64,000 nt of DNA, from assembly GCA_030267565.1 (NCBI GenBank), contig BRXU01000036.1, positions 1-64,000 of the forward strand, read 5' to 3'. The notes beneath the pieces are model-generated. The model had not been told where the DNA came from. It ran no database searches and saw nothing but the letters and a program-made list of their open reading frames with translations. Source of the stretch: Pleodorina starrii (Eukaryota > Chlorophyta > Chlorophyceae > Chlamydomonadales > Volvocaceae). The first letter of the stretch is position 1. Each line of letters starts with the position of its first letter. Made by a program: the position numbers and the translations under genes. Of the stretch, positions 48,897 through 57,733 are shown one piece after another.

Positions 48897-49694
48897 GGTG
48901 CCCGGTGCCCGGTGCCCGGTGCCCGGTGCCCGGTGCCCGGTGCCCGGTGCCCGGTGCCCGGTGCCCGGTGCCCGGTGCCCGGTGCCCGGTGCCCGGTGCC
49001 CGGTGCCCGGTGCCCGGTGCCCGGTGCCCGGTGCCCGGTGCCCGGTGCCCGGTGCCCGGTGCCCGGTGCCCGGTGCCCGGTGCCCGGTGCCCGGTGCCCG
49101 GTGCCCGGTGCCCGGTGCCCGGTGCCCGGTGCCCGGTGCCCGGTGCCCGGTGCCCGGTGCCCGGTGCCCGGTGCCCGGTGCCCGGTGCCCGGTGCCCGGT
49201 GCCCGGTGCCCGGTGCCCGGTGCCCGGTGCCCGGTGCCCGGTGCCCGGTGCCCGGTGCCCGGTGCCCGGTGCCCGGTGCCCGGTGCCCGGTGCCCGGTGC
49301 CCGGTGCCCGGTGCCCGGTGCCCGGTGCCCGGTGCCCGGTGCCCGGTGCCCGGTGCCCGGTGCCCGGTGCCCGGTGCCCGGTGCCCGGTGCCCGGTGCCC
49401 GGTGCCCGGTGCCCGGTGCCCGGTGCCCGGTGCCCGGTGCCCGGTGCCCGGTGCCCGGTGCCCGGTGCCCGGTGCCCGGTGCCCGGTGCCCGGTGCCCGG
49501 TGCCCGGTGCCCGGTGCCCGGTGCCCGGTGCCCGGTGCCCGGTGCCCGGTGCCCGGTGCCCGGTGCCCGGTGCCCGGTGCCCGGTGCCCGGTGCCCGGTG
49601 CCCGGTGCCCGGTGCCCGGTGCCCGGTGCCCGGTGCCCGGTGCCCGGTGCCCGGTGCCCGGTGCCCGGTGCCCGGTGCCCGGTGCCCGGTGCCC
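48897..49694 (-). repeat. Heptamer block, 114 perfect units
   Basis: 798 bp, exactly 114 x 7, with no variant seen. Confidence 0.97.
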
Positions 49695-50605
49695 GGGGAT
49701 GGCCGGTGCCCGGGGATGGCCGGTGCCCGGGGATGGCCGGTGCCCGGGGATGGCCGGTGCCCGGGGATGGCCGGTGCCCGGGGATGGCCGGTGCCCGGGG
49801 ATGGCCGGTGCCCGGGGATGGCCGGTGCCCGGGGATGGCCGGTGCCCGGGGATGGCCGGTGCCCGGGGATGGCCGGTGCCCGGGGATGGCCGGTGCCCGG
49901 GGATGGCCGGTGCCCGGGGATGGCCGGTGCCCGGGGATGGCCGGTGCCCGGGGATGGCCGGTGCCCGGGGATGGCCGGTGCCCGGGGATGGCCGGTGCCC
50001 GGGGATGGCCGGTGCCCGGGGATGGCCGGTGCCCGGGGATGGCCGGTGCCCGGGGATGGCCGGTGCCCGGGGATGGCCGGTGCCCGGGGATGGCCGGTGC
50101 CCGGGGATGGCCGGTGCCCGGGGATGGCCGGTGCCCGGGGATGGCCGGTGCCCGGGGATGGCCGGTGCCCGGGGATGGCCGGTGCCCGGGGATGGCCGGT
50201 GCCCGGGGATGGCCGGTGCCCGGGGATGGCCGGTGCCCGGGGATGGCCGGTGCCCGGGGATGGCCGGTGCCCGGGGATGGCCGGTGCCCGGGGATGGCCG
50301 GTGCCCGGGGATGGCCGGTGCCCGGGGATGGCCGGTGCCCGGGGATGGCCGGTGCCCGGGGATGGCCGGTGCCCGGGGATGGCCGGTGCCCGGGGATGGC
50401 CGGTGCCCGGGGATGGCCGGTGCCCGGGGATGGCCGGTGCCCGGGGATGGCCGGTGCCCGGGGATGGCCGGTGCCCGGGGATGGCCGGTGCCCGGGGATG
50501 GCCGGTGCCCGGGGATGGCCGGTGCCCGGGGATGGCCGGTGCCCGGGGATGGCCGGTGCCCGGGGATGGCCGGTGCCCGGGGATGGCCGGTGCCCGGGGA
50601 TGGCC
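49695..50605 (-). repeat. 17-mer block L, 54 units, no border variant
   Basis: Fifty-four standard units without an internal variant; the longest 17-mer block. It has no GGTGATGGCC units on either side, unlike its neighbours K and M. Confidence 0.97.
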
Positions 50606-51550
50606 GGTGCCCGGTGCCCGGTGCCCGGTGCCCGGTGCCCGGTGCCCGGTGCCCGGTGCCCGGTGCCCGGTGCCCGGTGCCCGGTGCCCGGTGCCCGGTG
50701 CCCGGTGCCCGGTGCCCGGTGCCCGGTGCCCGGTGCCCGGTGCCCGGTGCCCGGTGCCCGGTGCCCGGTGCCCGGTGCCCGGTGCCCGGTGCCCGGTGCC
50801 CGGTGCCCGGTGCCCGGTGCCCGGTGCCCGGTGCCCGGTGCCCGGTGCCCGGTGCCCGGTGCCCGGTGCCCGGTGCCCGGTGCCCGGTGCCCGGTGCCCG
50901 GTGCCCGGTGCCCGGTGCCCGGTGCCCGGTGCCCGGTGCCCGGTGCCCGGTGCCCGGTGCCCGGTGCCCGGTGCCCGGTGCCCGGTGCCCGGTGCCCGGT
51001 GCCCGGTGCCCGGTGCCCGGTGCCCGGTGCCCGGTGCCCGGTGCCCGGTGCCCGGTGCCCGGTGCCCGGTGCCCGGTGCCCGGTGCCCGGTGCCCGGTGC
51101 CCGGTGCCCGGTGCCCGGTGCCCGGTGCCCGGTGCCCGGTGCCCGGTGCCCGGTGCCCGGTGCCCGGTGCCCGGTGCCCGGTGCCCGGTGCCCGGTGCCC
51201 GGTGCCCGGTGCCCGGTGCCCGGTGCCCGGTGCCCGGTGCCCGGTGCCCGGTGCCCGGTGCCCGGTGCCCGGTGCCCGGTGCCCGGTGCCCGGTGCCCGG
51301 TGCCCGGTGCCCGGTGCCCGGTGCCCGGTGCCCGGTGCCCGGTGCCCGGTGCCCGGTGCCCGGTGCCCGGTGCCCGGTGCCCGGTGCCCGGTGCCCGGTG
51401 CCCGGTGCCCGGTGCCCGGTGCCCGGTGCCCGGTGCCCGGTGCCCGGTGCCCGGTGCCCGGTGCCCGGTGCCCGGTGCCCGGTGCCCGGTGCCCGGTGCC
51501 CGGTGCCCGGTGCCCGGTGCCCGGTGCCCGGTGCCCGGTGCCCGGTGCCC
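50606..51550 (-). repeat. Heptamer block, 135 perfect units
   Basis: 945 bp, exactly 135 x 7, with no variant seen. Confidence 0.97.
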
Positions 51551-52427
51551 GGTGATGCCCGGTGCCCGGTGATGGCCGGTGCCCGGTGATGGCCGGTGCC
51601 CGGTGATGGCCGGTGCCCGGTGATGGCCGGTGCCCGGGGATGGCCGGTGCCCGGGGATGGCCGGTGCCCGGGGATGGCCGGTGCCCGGGGATGGCCGGTG
51701 CCCGGGGATGGCCGGTGCCCGGGGATGGCCGGTGCCCGGGGATGGCCGGTGCCCGGGGATGGCCGGTGCCCGGGGATGGCCGGTGCCCGGGGATGGCCGG
51801 TGCCCGGGGATGGCCGGTGCCCGGGGATGGCCGGTGCCCGGGGATGGCCGGTGCCCGGGGATGGCCGGTGCCCGGGGATGGCCGGTGCCCGGGGATGGCC
51901 GGTGCCCGGGGATGGCCGGTGCCCGGGGATGGCCGGTGCCCGGGGATGGCCGGTGCCCGGGGATGGCCGGTGCCCGGGGATGGCCGGTGCCCGGGGATGG
52001 CCGGTGCCCGGGGATGGCCGGTGCCCGGGGATGGCCGGTGCCCGGGGATGGCCGGTGCCCGGGGATGGCCGGTGCCCGGGGATGGCCGGTGCCCGGGGAT
52101 GGCCGGTGCCCGGGGATGGCCGGTGCCCGGGGATGGCCGGTGCCCGGGGATGGCCGGTGCCCGGGGATGGCCGGTGCCCGGGGATGGCCGGTGCCCGGGG
52201 ATGGCCGGTGCCCGGGGATGGCCGGTGCCCGGGGATGGCCGGTGCCCGGGGATGGCCGGTGCCCGGGGATGGCCGGTGCCCGGGGATGGCCGGTGCCCGG
52301 GGATGGCCGGTGCCCGGGGATGGCCGGTGCCCGGGGATGGCCGGTGCCCGGGGATGGCCGGTGCCCGGGGATGGCCGGTGCCCGGGGATGGCCGGTGCCC
52401 GGGGATGGCCGGTGCCCGGGGATGGCC
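51551..52427 (-). repeat. 17-mer block M, 5 border units + 47 standard units
   Basis: It opens with one GGTGATGCCC (51,551), a further hybrid, then four GGTGATGGCC units (51,568-51,619), then 47 standard units (51,636-52,427, 792 bp), identical in count to block K. Confidence 0.97.
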
Positions 52428-53281
52428 GGTGCCCGGTGCCCGGTGCCCGGTGCCCGGTGCCCGGTGCCCGGTGCCCGGTGCCCGGTGCCCGGTGCCCGGT
52501 GCCCGGTGCCCGGTGCCCGGTGCCCGGTGCCCGGTGCCCGGTGCCCGGTGCCCGGTGCCCGGTGCCCGGTGCCCGGTGCCCGGTGCCCGGTGCCCGGTGC
52601 CCGGTGCCCGGTGCCCGGTGCCCGGTGCCCGGTGCCCGGTGCCCGGTGCCCGGTGCCCGGTGCCCGGTGCCCGGTGCCCGGTGCCCGGTGCCCGGTGCCC
52701 GGTGCCCGGTGCCCGGTGCCCGGTGCCCGGTGCCCGGTGCCCGGTGCCCGGTGCCCGGTGCCCGGTGCCCGGTGCCCGGTGCCCGGTGCCCGGTGCCCGG
52801 TGCCCGGTGCCCGGTGCCCGGTGCCCGGTGCCCGGTGCCCGGTGCCCGGTGCCCGGTGCCCGGTGCCCGGTGCCCGGTGCCCGGTGCCCGGTGCCCGGTG
52901 CCCGGTGCCCGGTGCCCGGTGCCCGGTGCCCGGTGCCCGGTGCCCGGTGCCCGGTGCCCGGTGCCCGGTGCCCGGTGCCCGGTGCCCGGTGCCCGGTGCC
53001 CGGTGCCCGGTGCCCGGTGCCCGGTGCCCGGTGCCCGGTGCCCGGTGCCCGGTGCCCGGTGCCCGGTGCCCGGTGCCCGGTGCCCGGTGCCCGGTGCCCG
53101 GTGCCCGGTGCCCGGTGCCCGGTGCCCGGTGCCCGGTGCCCGGTGCCCGGTGCCCGGTGCCCGGTGCCCGGTGCCCGGTGCCCGGTGCCCGGTGCCCGGT
53201 GCCCGGTGCCCGGTGCCCGGTGCCCGGTGCCCGGTGCCCGGTGCCCGGTGCCCGGTGCCCGGTGCCCGGTGCCCGGTGCCC
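52428..53281 (-). repeat. Heptamer block, 122 perfect units
   Basis: 854 bp, exactly 122 x 7, with no variant seen. Confidence 0.97.
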
Positions 53282-54073
53282 GGTGATGGCCGGTGCCCGG
53301 TGATGGCCGGTGCCCGGGGATGGCCGGTGCCCGGGGATGGCCGGTGCCCGGGGATGGCCGGTGCCCGGGGATGGCCGGTGCCCGGGGATGGCCGGTGCCC
53401 GGGGATGGCTGGTGCCCGGGGATGGCCGGTGCCCGGGGATGGCCGGTGCCCGGGGATGGCCGGTGCCCGGGGATGGCCGGTGCCCGGGGATGGCCGGTGC
53501 CCGGGGATGGCCGGTGCCCGGGGATGGCCGGTGCCCGGGGATGGCCGGTGCCCGGGGATGGCCGGTGCCCGGGGATGGCCGGTGCCCGGGGATGGCCGGT
53601 GCCCGGGGATGGCCGGTGCCCGGGGATGGCCGGTGCCCGGGGATGGCCGGTGCCCGGGGATGGCCGGTGCCCGGGGATGGCCGGTGCCCGGGGATGGCCG
53701 GTGCCCGGGGATGGCCGGTGCCCGGGGATGGCCGGTGCCCGGGGATGGCCGGTGCCCGGGGATGGCCGGTGCCCGGGGATGGCCGGTGCCCGGGGATGGC
53801 CGGTGCCCGGGGATGGCCGGTGCCCGGGGATGGCCGGTGCCCGGGGATGGCCGGTGCCCGGGGATGGCCGGTGCCCGGGGATGGCCGGTGCCCGGGGATG
53901 GCCGGTGCCCGGGGATGGCCGGTGCCCGGGGATGGCCGGTGCCCGGGGATGGCCGGTGCCCGGGGATGGCCGGTGCCCGGGGATGGCCGGTGCCCGGGGA
54001 TGGCCGGTGCCCGGGGATGGCCGGTGCCCGGTGATGGCCGGTGCCCGGTGATGGCCGGTGCCCGGTGATGGCC
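53282..54073 (-). repeat. 17-mer block N, border units on both sides
   Basis: Two GGTGATGGCC units, 42 standard units and three GGTGATGGCC units (54,030, 54,047, 54,064). One standard unit reads GGGGATGGCT (53,401). This is the only block clearly flanked by the border variant on both sides, and the last 17-mer block before unique DNA. Confidence 0.97.
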
Positions 54074-54738
54074 GGTGCCCGGTGCCCGGTGCCCGGTGCC
54101 CGGTGCCCGGTGCCCGGTGCCCGGTGCCCGGTGCCCGGTGCCCGGTGCCCGGTGCCCGGTGCCCGGTGCCCGGTGCCCGGTGCCCGGTGCCCGGTGCCCG
54201 GTGCCCGGTGCCCGGTGCCCGGTGCCCGGTGCCCGGTGCCCGGTGCCCGGTGCCCGGTGCCCGGTGCCCGGTGCCCGGTGCCCGGTGCCCGGTGCCCGGT
54301 GCCCGGTGCCCGGTGCCCGGTGCCCGGTGCCCGGTGCCCGGTGCCCGGTGCCCGGTGCCCGGTGCCCGGTGCCCGGTGCCCGGTGCCCGGTGCCCGGTGC
54401 CCGGTGCCCGGTGCCCGGTGCCCGGTGCCCGGTGCCCGGTGCCCGGTGCCCGGTGCCCGGTGCCCGGTGCCCGGTGCCCGGTGCCCGGTGCCCGGTGCCC
54501 GGTGCCCGGTGCCCGGTGCCCGGTGCCCGGTGCCCGGTGCCCGGTGCCCGGTGCCCGGTGCCCGGTGCCCGGTGCCCGGTGCCCGGTGCCCGGTGCCCGG
54601 TGCCCGGTGCCCGGTGCCCGGTGCCCGGTGCCCGGTGCCCGGTGCCCGGTGCCCGGTGCCCGGTGCCCGGTGCCCGGTGCCCGGTGCCCGGTGCCCGGTG
54701 CCCGGTGCCCGGTGCCCGGTGCCCGGTGCCCGGTGCCC
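54074..54738 (-). repeat. Terminal heptamer block, 95 perfect units
   Basis: 665 bp, exactly 95 x 7, with no variant seen. The last intact GGTGCCC is at 54,732-54,738. This end of the satellite abuts a different repeat, without decay of the last heptamers. Confidence 0.97.
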
Positions 54739-54960
54739 GGGGGTCTTCCGGGGGTCTTCCGGGGACTTCGGGGGCCTTCGTGGGCGTCCGGGGGCCTTCG
54801 GTGGCCTTCGGGGGCCTTTGGGGGCCTTCGGGGGCCTTCGGTGGCCTCCGGTGGCCTCCGGGGGCCTCCGGGGGCCTCCGGGGGCCTTTGGGGGCCTTCG
54901 GGGGCCTTCGGTGGCCTTCGGTGGCCTTCGGTGGCCTCCGGGGACCTGCGGGGGCCTTCG
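54739..54960 (+). repeat. Degenerate 10-bp repeat (GGGGGCCTTC family) at satellite border
   Basis: About 22 units of roughly 10 bp, mostly GGGGGCCTTC, GGTGGCCTTC, GGTGGCCTCC and GGGGGCCTTT. The first two units read GGGGGTCTTCC (11 bp). The repeat is much more diverged than the adjoining heptamers. Its 10-bp length equals the non-heptamer part of the 17-mer, but the sequences are not clearly the same. It contains no recognisable gene. Confidence 0.93.
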
Positions 54961-54998
54961 GGGGGGGGGTCCCCTGCCAGCGGGGGGGGGGAAGGGGG
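54960..54998 (+). repeat. G-homopolymer runs at edge of unique DNA
   Basis: Two runs of ten G, separated by TCCCCTGCCAGC, are followed by AA and six more G. Homopolymers here are prone to sequencing length error. They mark the end of the low-complexity region; complex sequence starts near 55,000. Confidence 0.9.
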
Positions 54999-55556
54999 GC
55001 TAGGAGCGCCGACCCGGACGGATCAATGTTTCTGGTTCCTTGCGGTTTCTGTGGGATGCACTCTCCGGGTCGCGTTTATTCTTCGGTCTTCTGCTCCGGA
55101 CTTCAGCTGCAAAGTGCGGATATGTCAGGCGGAGGCGGAGAGTGCATCTAGTGGAGTGACGATTCTCAGAGTCCGTCCTCTGGTACTCACTTTCACTCAT
55201 ACACCGTTAATAAATACACATGGCAAACTCGAAACCATGTCGTTGCTCGTTAAACGAGTTGTGTCCTTTATGGTTTTACAGCAGGGAGCGGGCCCCGGTT
55301 ATGTTTCGCGCGTTGCTTTGGTTGCAACAACACAGTGCTCGTCCCCGAGCGCATGTGAACCGAACAACCGATGCCTCGATGAACAAGCGAGGCTCTCCTT
55401 CCAACATAGTAGCCGTACACCAGGGTGTCTTCACACGCCCCACCTACCTGTACGGCATCACGGCCACACGGACACACTTATAATAATCTTCGTTCATCTT
55501 CATGCAATGGCAGATAAAACGCAGCCATGACAGCCTGACCCCTTGGGCCGGCACAA

Positions 55557-55640
55557 CCAGCAAAGCGACCCGTGGATCGGTCAGCGCCCGACCCATGGGT
55601 CGGTCATCACTACCAGCAATGTGACCCGCGGGTCAATGAT
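55557..55640. repeat. Cluster of GACCC-N-GGGTC palindromes within a short direct repeat
   Basis: Two perfect palindromes, CCGACCCATGGGTCGG (55,588-55,603) and TGACCCGCGGGTCA (55,622-55,635), lie close to a third imperfect copy, GACCCGTGGATC, near 55,567. The first and last copies are preceded by CCAGCAAAGCGACCCG and CCAGCAATGTGACCCG, so the segment is partly a tandem duplication of about 55 bp. Dyads of this size could be sites for a dimeric DNA-binding protein or remains of a transposon end; the sequence does not decide. Confidence 0.75.
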
Positions 55641-56349
55641 TCGCGTGCGCTATGGCACCAACACAAACTCGAACGGCAGCAGTCAGCACCCCTTTTGAAA
55701 AAAGCCGGGAGCAACTCAATTTGCAACAACCAGAGCAACTCCAGCATGTTAACCTGTGCGCGCGGTGGCAACTCAAATCTCCACAGGTATCGTTTCGTTG
55801 TCGCGCTCCCATATCACAACCCATAGCTCTCCATCCCTTGCAATCAAACGGCAACTCAACCAGCAACATTTGCAACCATAAAAGCCCAGCCCAAGAACGA
55901 TCTTACACGAACACGCGAAATGCGCAGAAAACACGCGAAATGCCTCCCTCCTTGCCTTGCCTTTCAGATCCGCTCCTCTCCACCTTCCTCCCTGCATCCG
56001 CCCCCATCCGACTGCACCGCCTCCGGGTCGCAGAGTCGCAGAGTTTCGACCGGGGGCGGAGGCGCCATCAGCGCCGAGCGCCCCGTGAGATTGGAGTCAA
56101 GCCCCACTTAAAGGCCACTCCCACCTCCCCCACCTGCCACACCCTCGATCGCCGCCCCGGCTGCCTTCCCTCTCCACCTCTTCATTAATGAAAAGGGACA
56201 ACCAAATGATTCGCAAATCAGCCGCGACTGCCTAGGAATGCGCCTCAAAGCGCCCGCCATCCACGCGCACAAAAAAGGAATGCGCGGCCCGCAATTAAAA
56301 ACCGAACAACGAAAGGGCCATCACCCATCATTATTCACATTGCGTCACC

Positions 56350-56379
56350 CCTGCTAACGCGCGGCCGCGCGTTAGCAGG
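56350..56379. repeat. Perfect 30-bp palindrome centred on GCGGCCGC
   Basis: Each 15-base half is the exact reverse complement of the other: the left half starts CCTGCTAACGCGCGG and the centre is GCGGCCGC (56,361-56,368). There is no loop. The surrounding sequence is not repetitive. It could form a small cruciform or bind a dimeric factor. It is not a usual intron or gene feature. Confidence 0.95.
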
Positions 56380-57053
56380 TGTCCGCAACAGCAGCCTCAA
56401 GGCTACGATATGAAAATAAAACTGAAGACCCTCCGCGCCGGAGGGGACGGACGGAGGGCAGGGCAGAGCAGGGGGGCGCGGACGCAACCAGCAGACGGCC
56501 GAACACGCCTTCTTGGTGTGCGCTGCCGACGGCCGGTGGTGACGGCGGCGGCGCCGCCGTCAGCGTCGCCGCTCCCGTCGCCGTCGCCGTCGGCCTGAGC
56601 TTGAGGCGGATCTGAACGAGTTGGGTAGCGGTGTCGTTACCCAACGCCGTACCCTTCTGGCTTGCCCACTCACTCGACCGTCCATCACCACCGCAGCCGC
56701 GGGCTCCGTCCTCCGGATTCCCCCTCTTCGAAAGGAAATATCATTGACTGAGCTTCCTTTCACCTCTACTACTTCTACATCGGGCGGGCCGCGCCTTATA
56801 CATCGCCAGCCAAACGCGACTCCACGGGCCCGATCCTCGCCGCCTCCTTCACCCAACCCTTATCAAACCCAAAACTGGGCAATAAAAAGATACTTTCGTG
56901 CTTGCGTGCTTTCGGATGGCATGTAATGCCACCACCTTCTGTGCCTTAGGAGAGGAGATTGCTCACGTGTGTGTGTATTGAGGGCTGAGCGCTGCAGTAA
57001 GGAAAAGCCACGCACAGCGCCGTTCCGCCACTGCGCCCCCGTCATGGGCACCC

Positions 57054-57163
57054 GGCGCCAGCGCAGCGCCAGCACAGCGCCAGCGCAGCGCCAGCACAGC
57101 GCCAGCACAGCGCCAGCACAGCGCCAGCGCAGCGCCAGCACAGCGCCAGCACAGCGCCAGCGC
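57054..57163. repeat. 11-bp minisatellite (AGCGCCAGCRC), about 10 units
   Basis: Nine full units from 57,065 to 57,163 alternate AGCGCCAGCAC and AGCGCCAGCGC, preceded by one partial unit. It lies downstream of the OPR-like gene. Both strands are open across it, but the translation (repeated Ala/Gln/Arg/Ser or Leu/Cys/Trp/Arg) resembles no known domain. Confidence 0.92.
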
Positions 57164-57733
57164 AAGCACAGCGGGAGGGAAAATGGCGCCGGGAGGCAAA
57201 CGGCGCTCTACCACCTGACACACCGGCGCACGCCGCCGCAGCCTGATGAGGCAAAACCCGTACACGCAGACACAAACACATACAAACCCCACGCAAAGCA
57301 CAGCCCTGCGAACGCGAACCGCGGCAGGTGAGCAACCCCGCGCCGCGGTTCATCTGAGAAAGCAAAATGAAAGCAAAGGTAGGCGGGAGGGCGCACAACC
57401 ACACCGCCGCCGAGACGCTTCGTGCACGTCACATACGCTTTGTTTAAGATGGAGACACAGACACACTCACGCACACGCACACATTCTCCGTGACCACGCA
57501 CACGCAGCGGAACGCGATCTGCCGGCGGGCGGCCGTGTTCTGGGGGGCGGCCCGCGGCGCGCGTTCCTTAACCGGGATTGAGTTTCTCACCTTCTGGCAA
57601 CCGTCAACCGCCAACCACCAACACGCGACGTCGCCAACCGATGCAGGTCCCTGCTTCCTCTCCTGCTTCCGCCCTCGTCTCTCTTCTCTCTTCCACTCAC
57701 ACTCTCATCCTTCTCGTGTCCCCACCCACGCTC

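Larger units (their letters stand above)
54999..57733. other. Intergenic or 3' flanking DNA without a supported gene
   Basis: Complex sequence downstream of the OPR-like gene. Short open frames exist on both strands, but none shows a recognisable domain, and their composition is Arg/Pro/Ala/Ser-rich as expected of GC-rich non-coding DNA. I found no tRNA or rRNA. Plus-strand TTACA (complement of the algal TGTAA poly(A) signal) occurs at 55,276 and 55,903, but both are more than 1.8 kb from the predicted stop, so the 3' end of the gene is unresolved. Notable elements are the palindromes at 55,588, 55,622 and 56,350 and the 11-bp repeat near 57,060. Confidence 0.6.

Noticed and set aside
896..54068. 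Reading frames of hundreds to more than 13,000 codons on both strands across the array
   Set aside because: The repeat units lack stop codons in every frame, all frames are open together, translations are the same low-complexity heptads, and no gene signals are present. They are not protein genes.
1..54738. CRISPR array
   Set aside because: Units of 7 and 17 bp are directly contiguous, with no unique spacers and no cas genes; it is a satellite.
1..54738. Telomere
   Set aside because: The unit GGTGCCC/GGGCACC does not match known telomere repeats, both orientations are present, and unique DNA follows. The genuine telomere-type octamer occurs only as two copies at 60,679.
1..54738. Sequencing hairpin artefact producing a perfect mirror image
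   Set aside because: The arms differ in variant spectrum, block structure and order of rare variants around the switch, so the second arm is not simply the first read backwards. A mis-join between two arrays is still possible and is covered by the read-mapping test.
54058..55530. Plus-strand frame running from the satellite into unique DNA
   Set aside because: It begins inside the repeat, and its unique part has no recognisable domain and no supporting splice or start context.
56372..56856. Overlapping short frames rich in Arg, Ala and Pro on both strands
   Set aside because: Both strands are equally open because of base composition, and no motif or conserved pattern is visible.
57054..57163. 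Coding repeat from the 11-bp minisatellite
   Set aside because: The translation is a simple low-complexity string in every frame and no flanking exon signals support it.
57498..57551. Possible extra 3' exon of the OPR-like gene after acceptor CCCCCCAG
   Set aside because: In-frame joining from the 57,737 donor gives Arg/Ala/Cys-rich sequence unlike an OPR repeat; kept only as an alternative to the TGA at 57,734.
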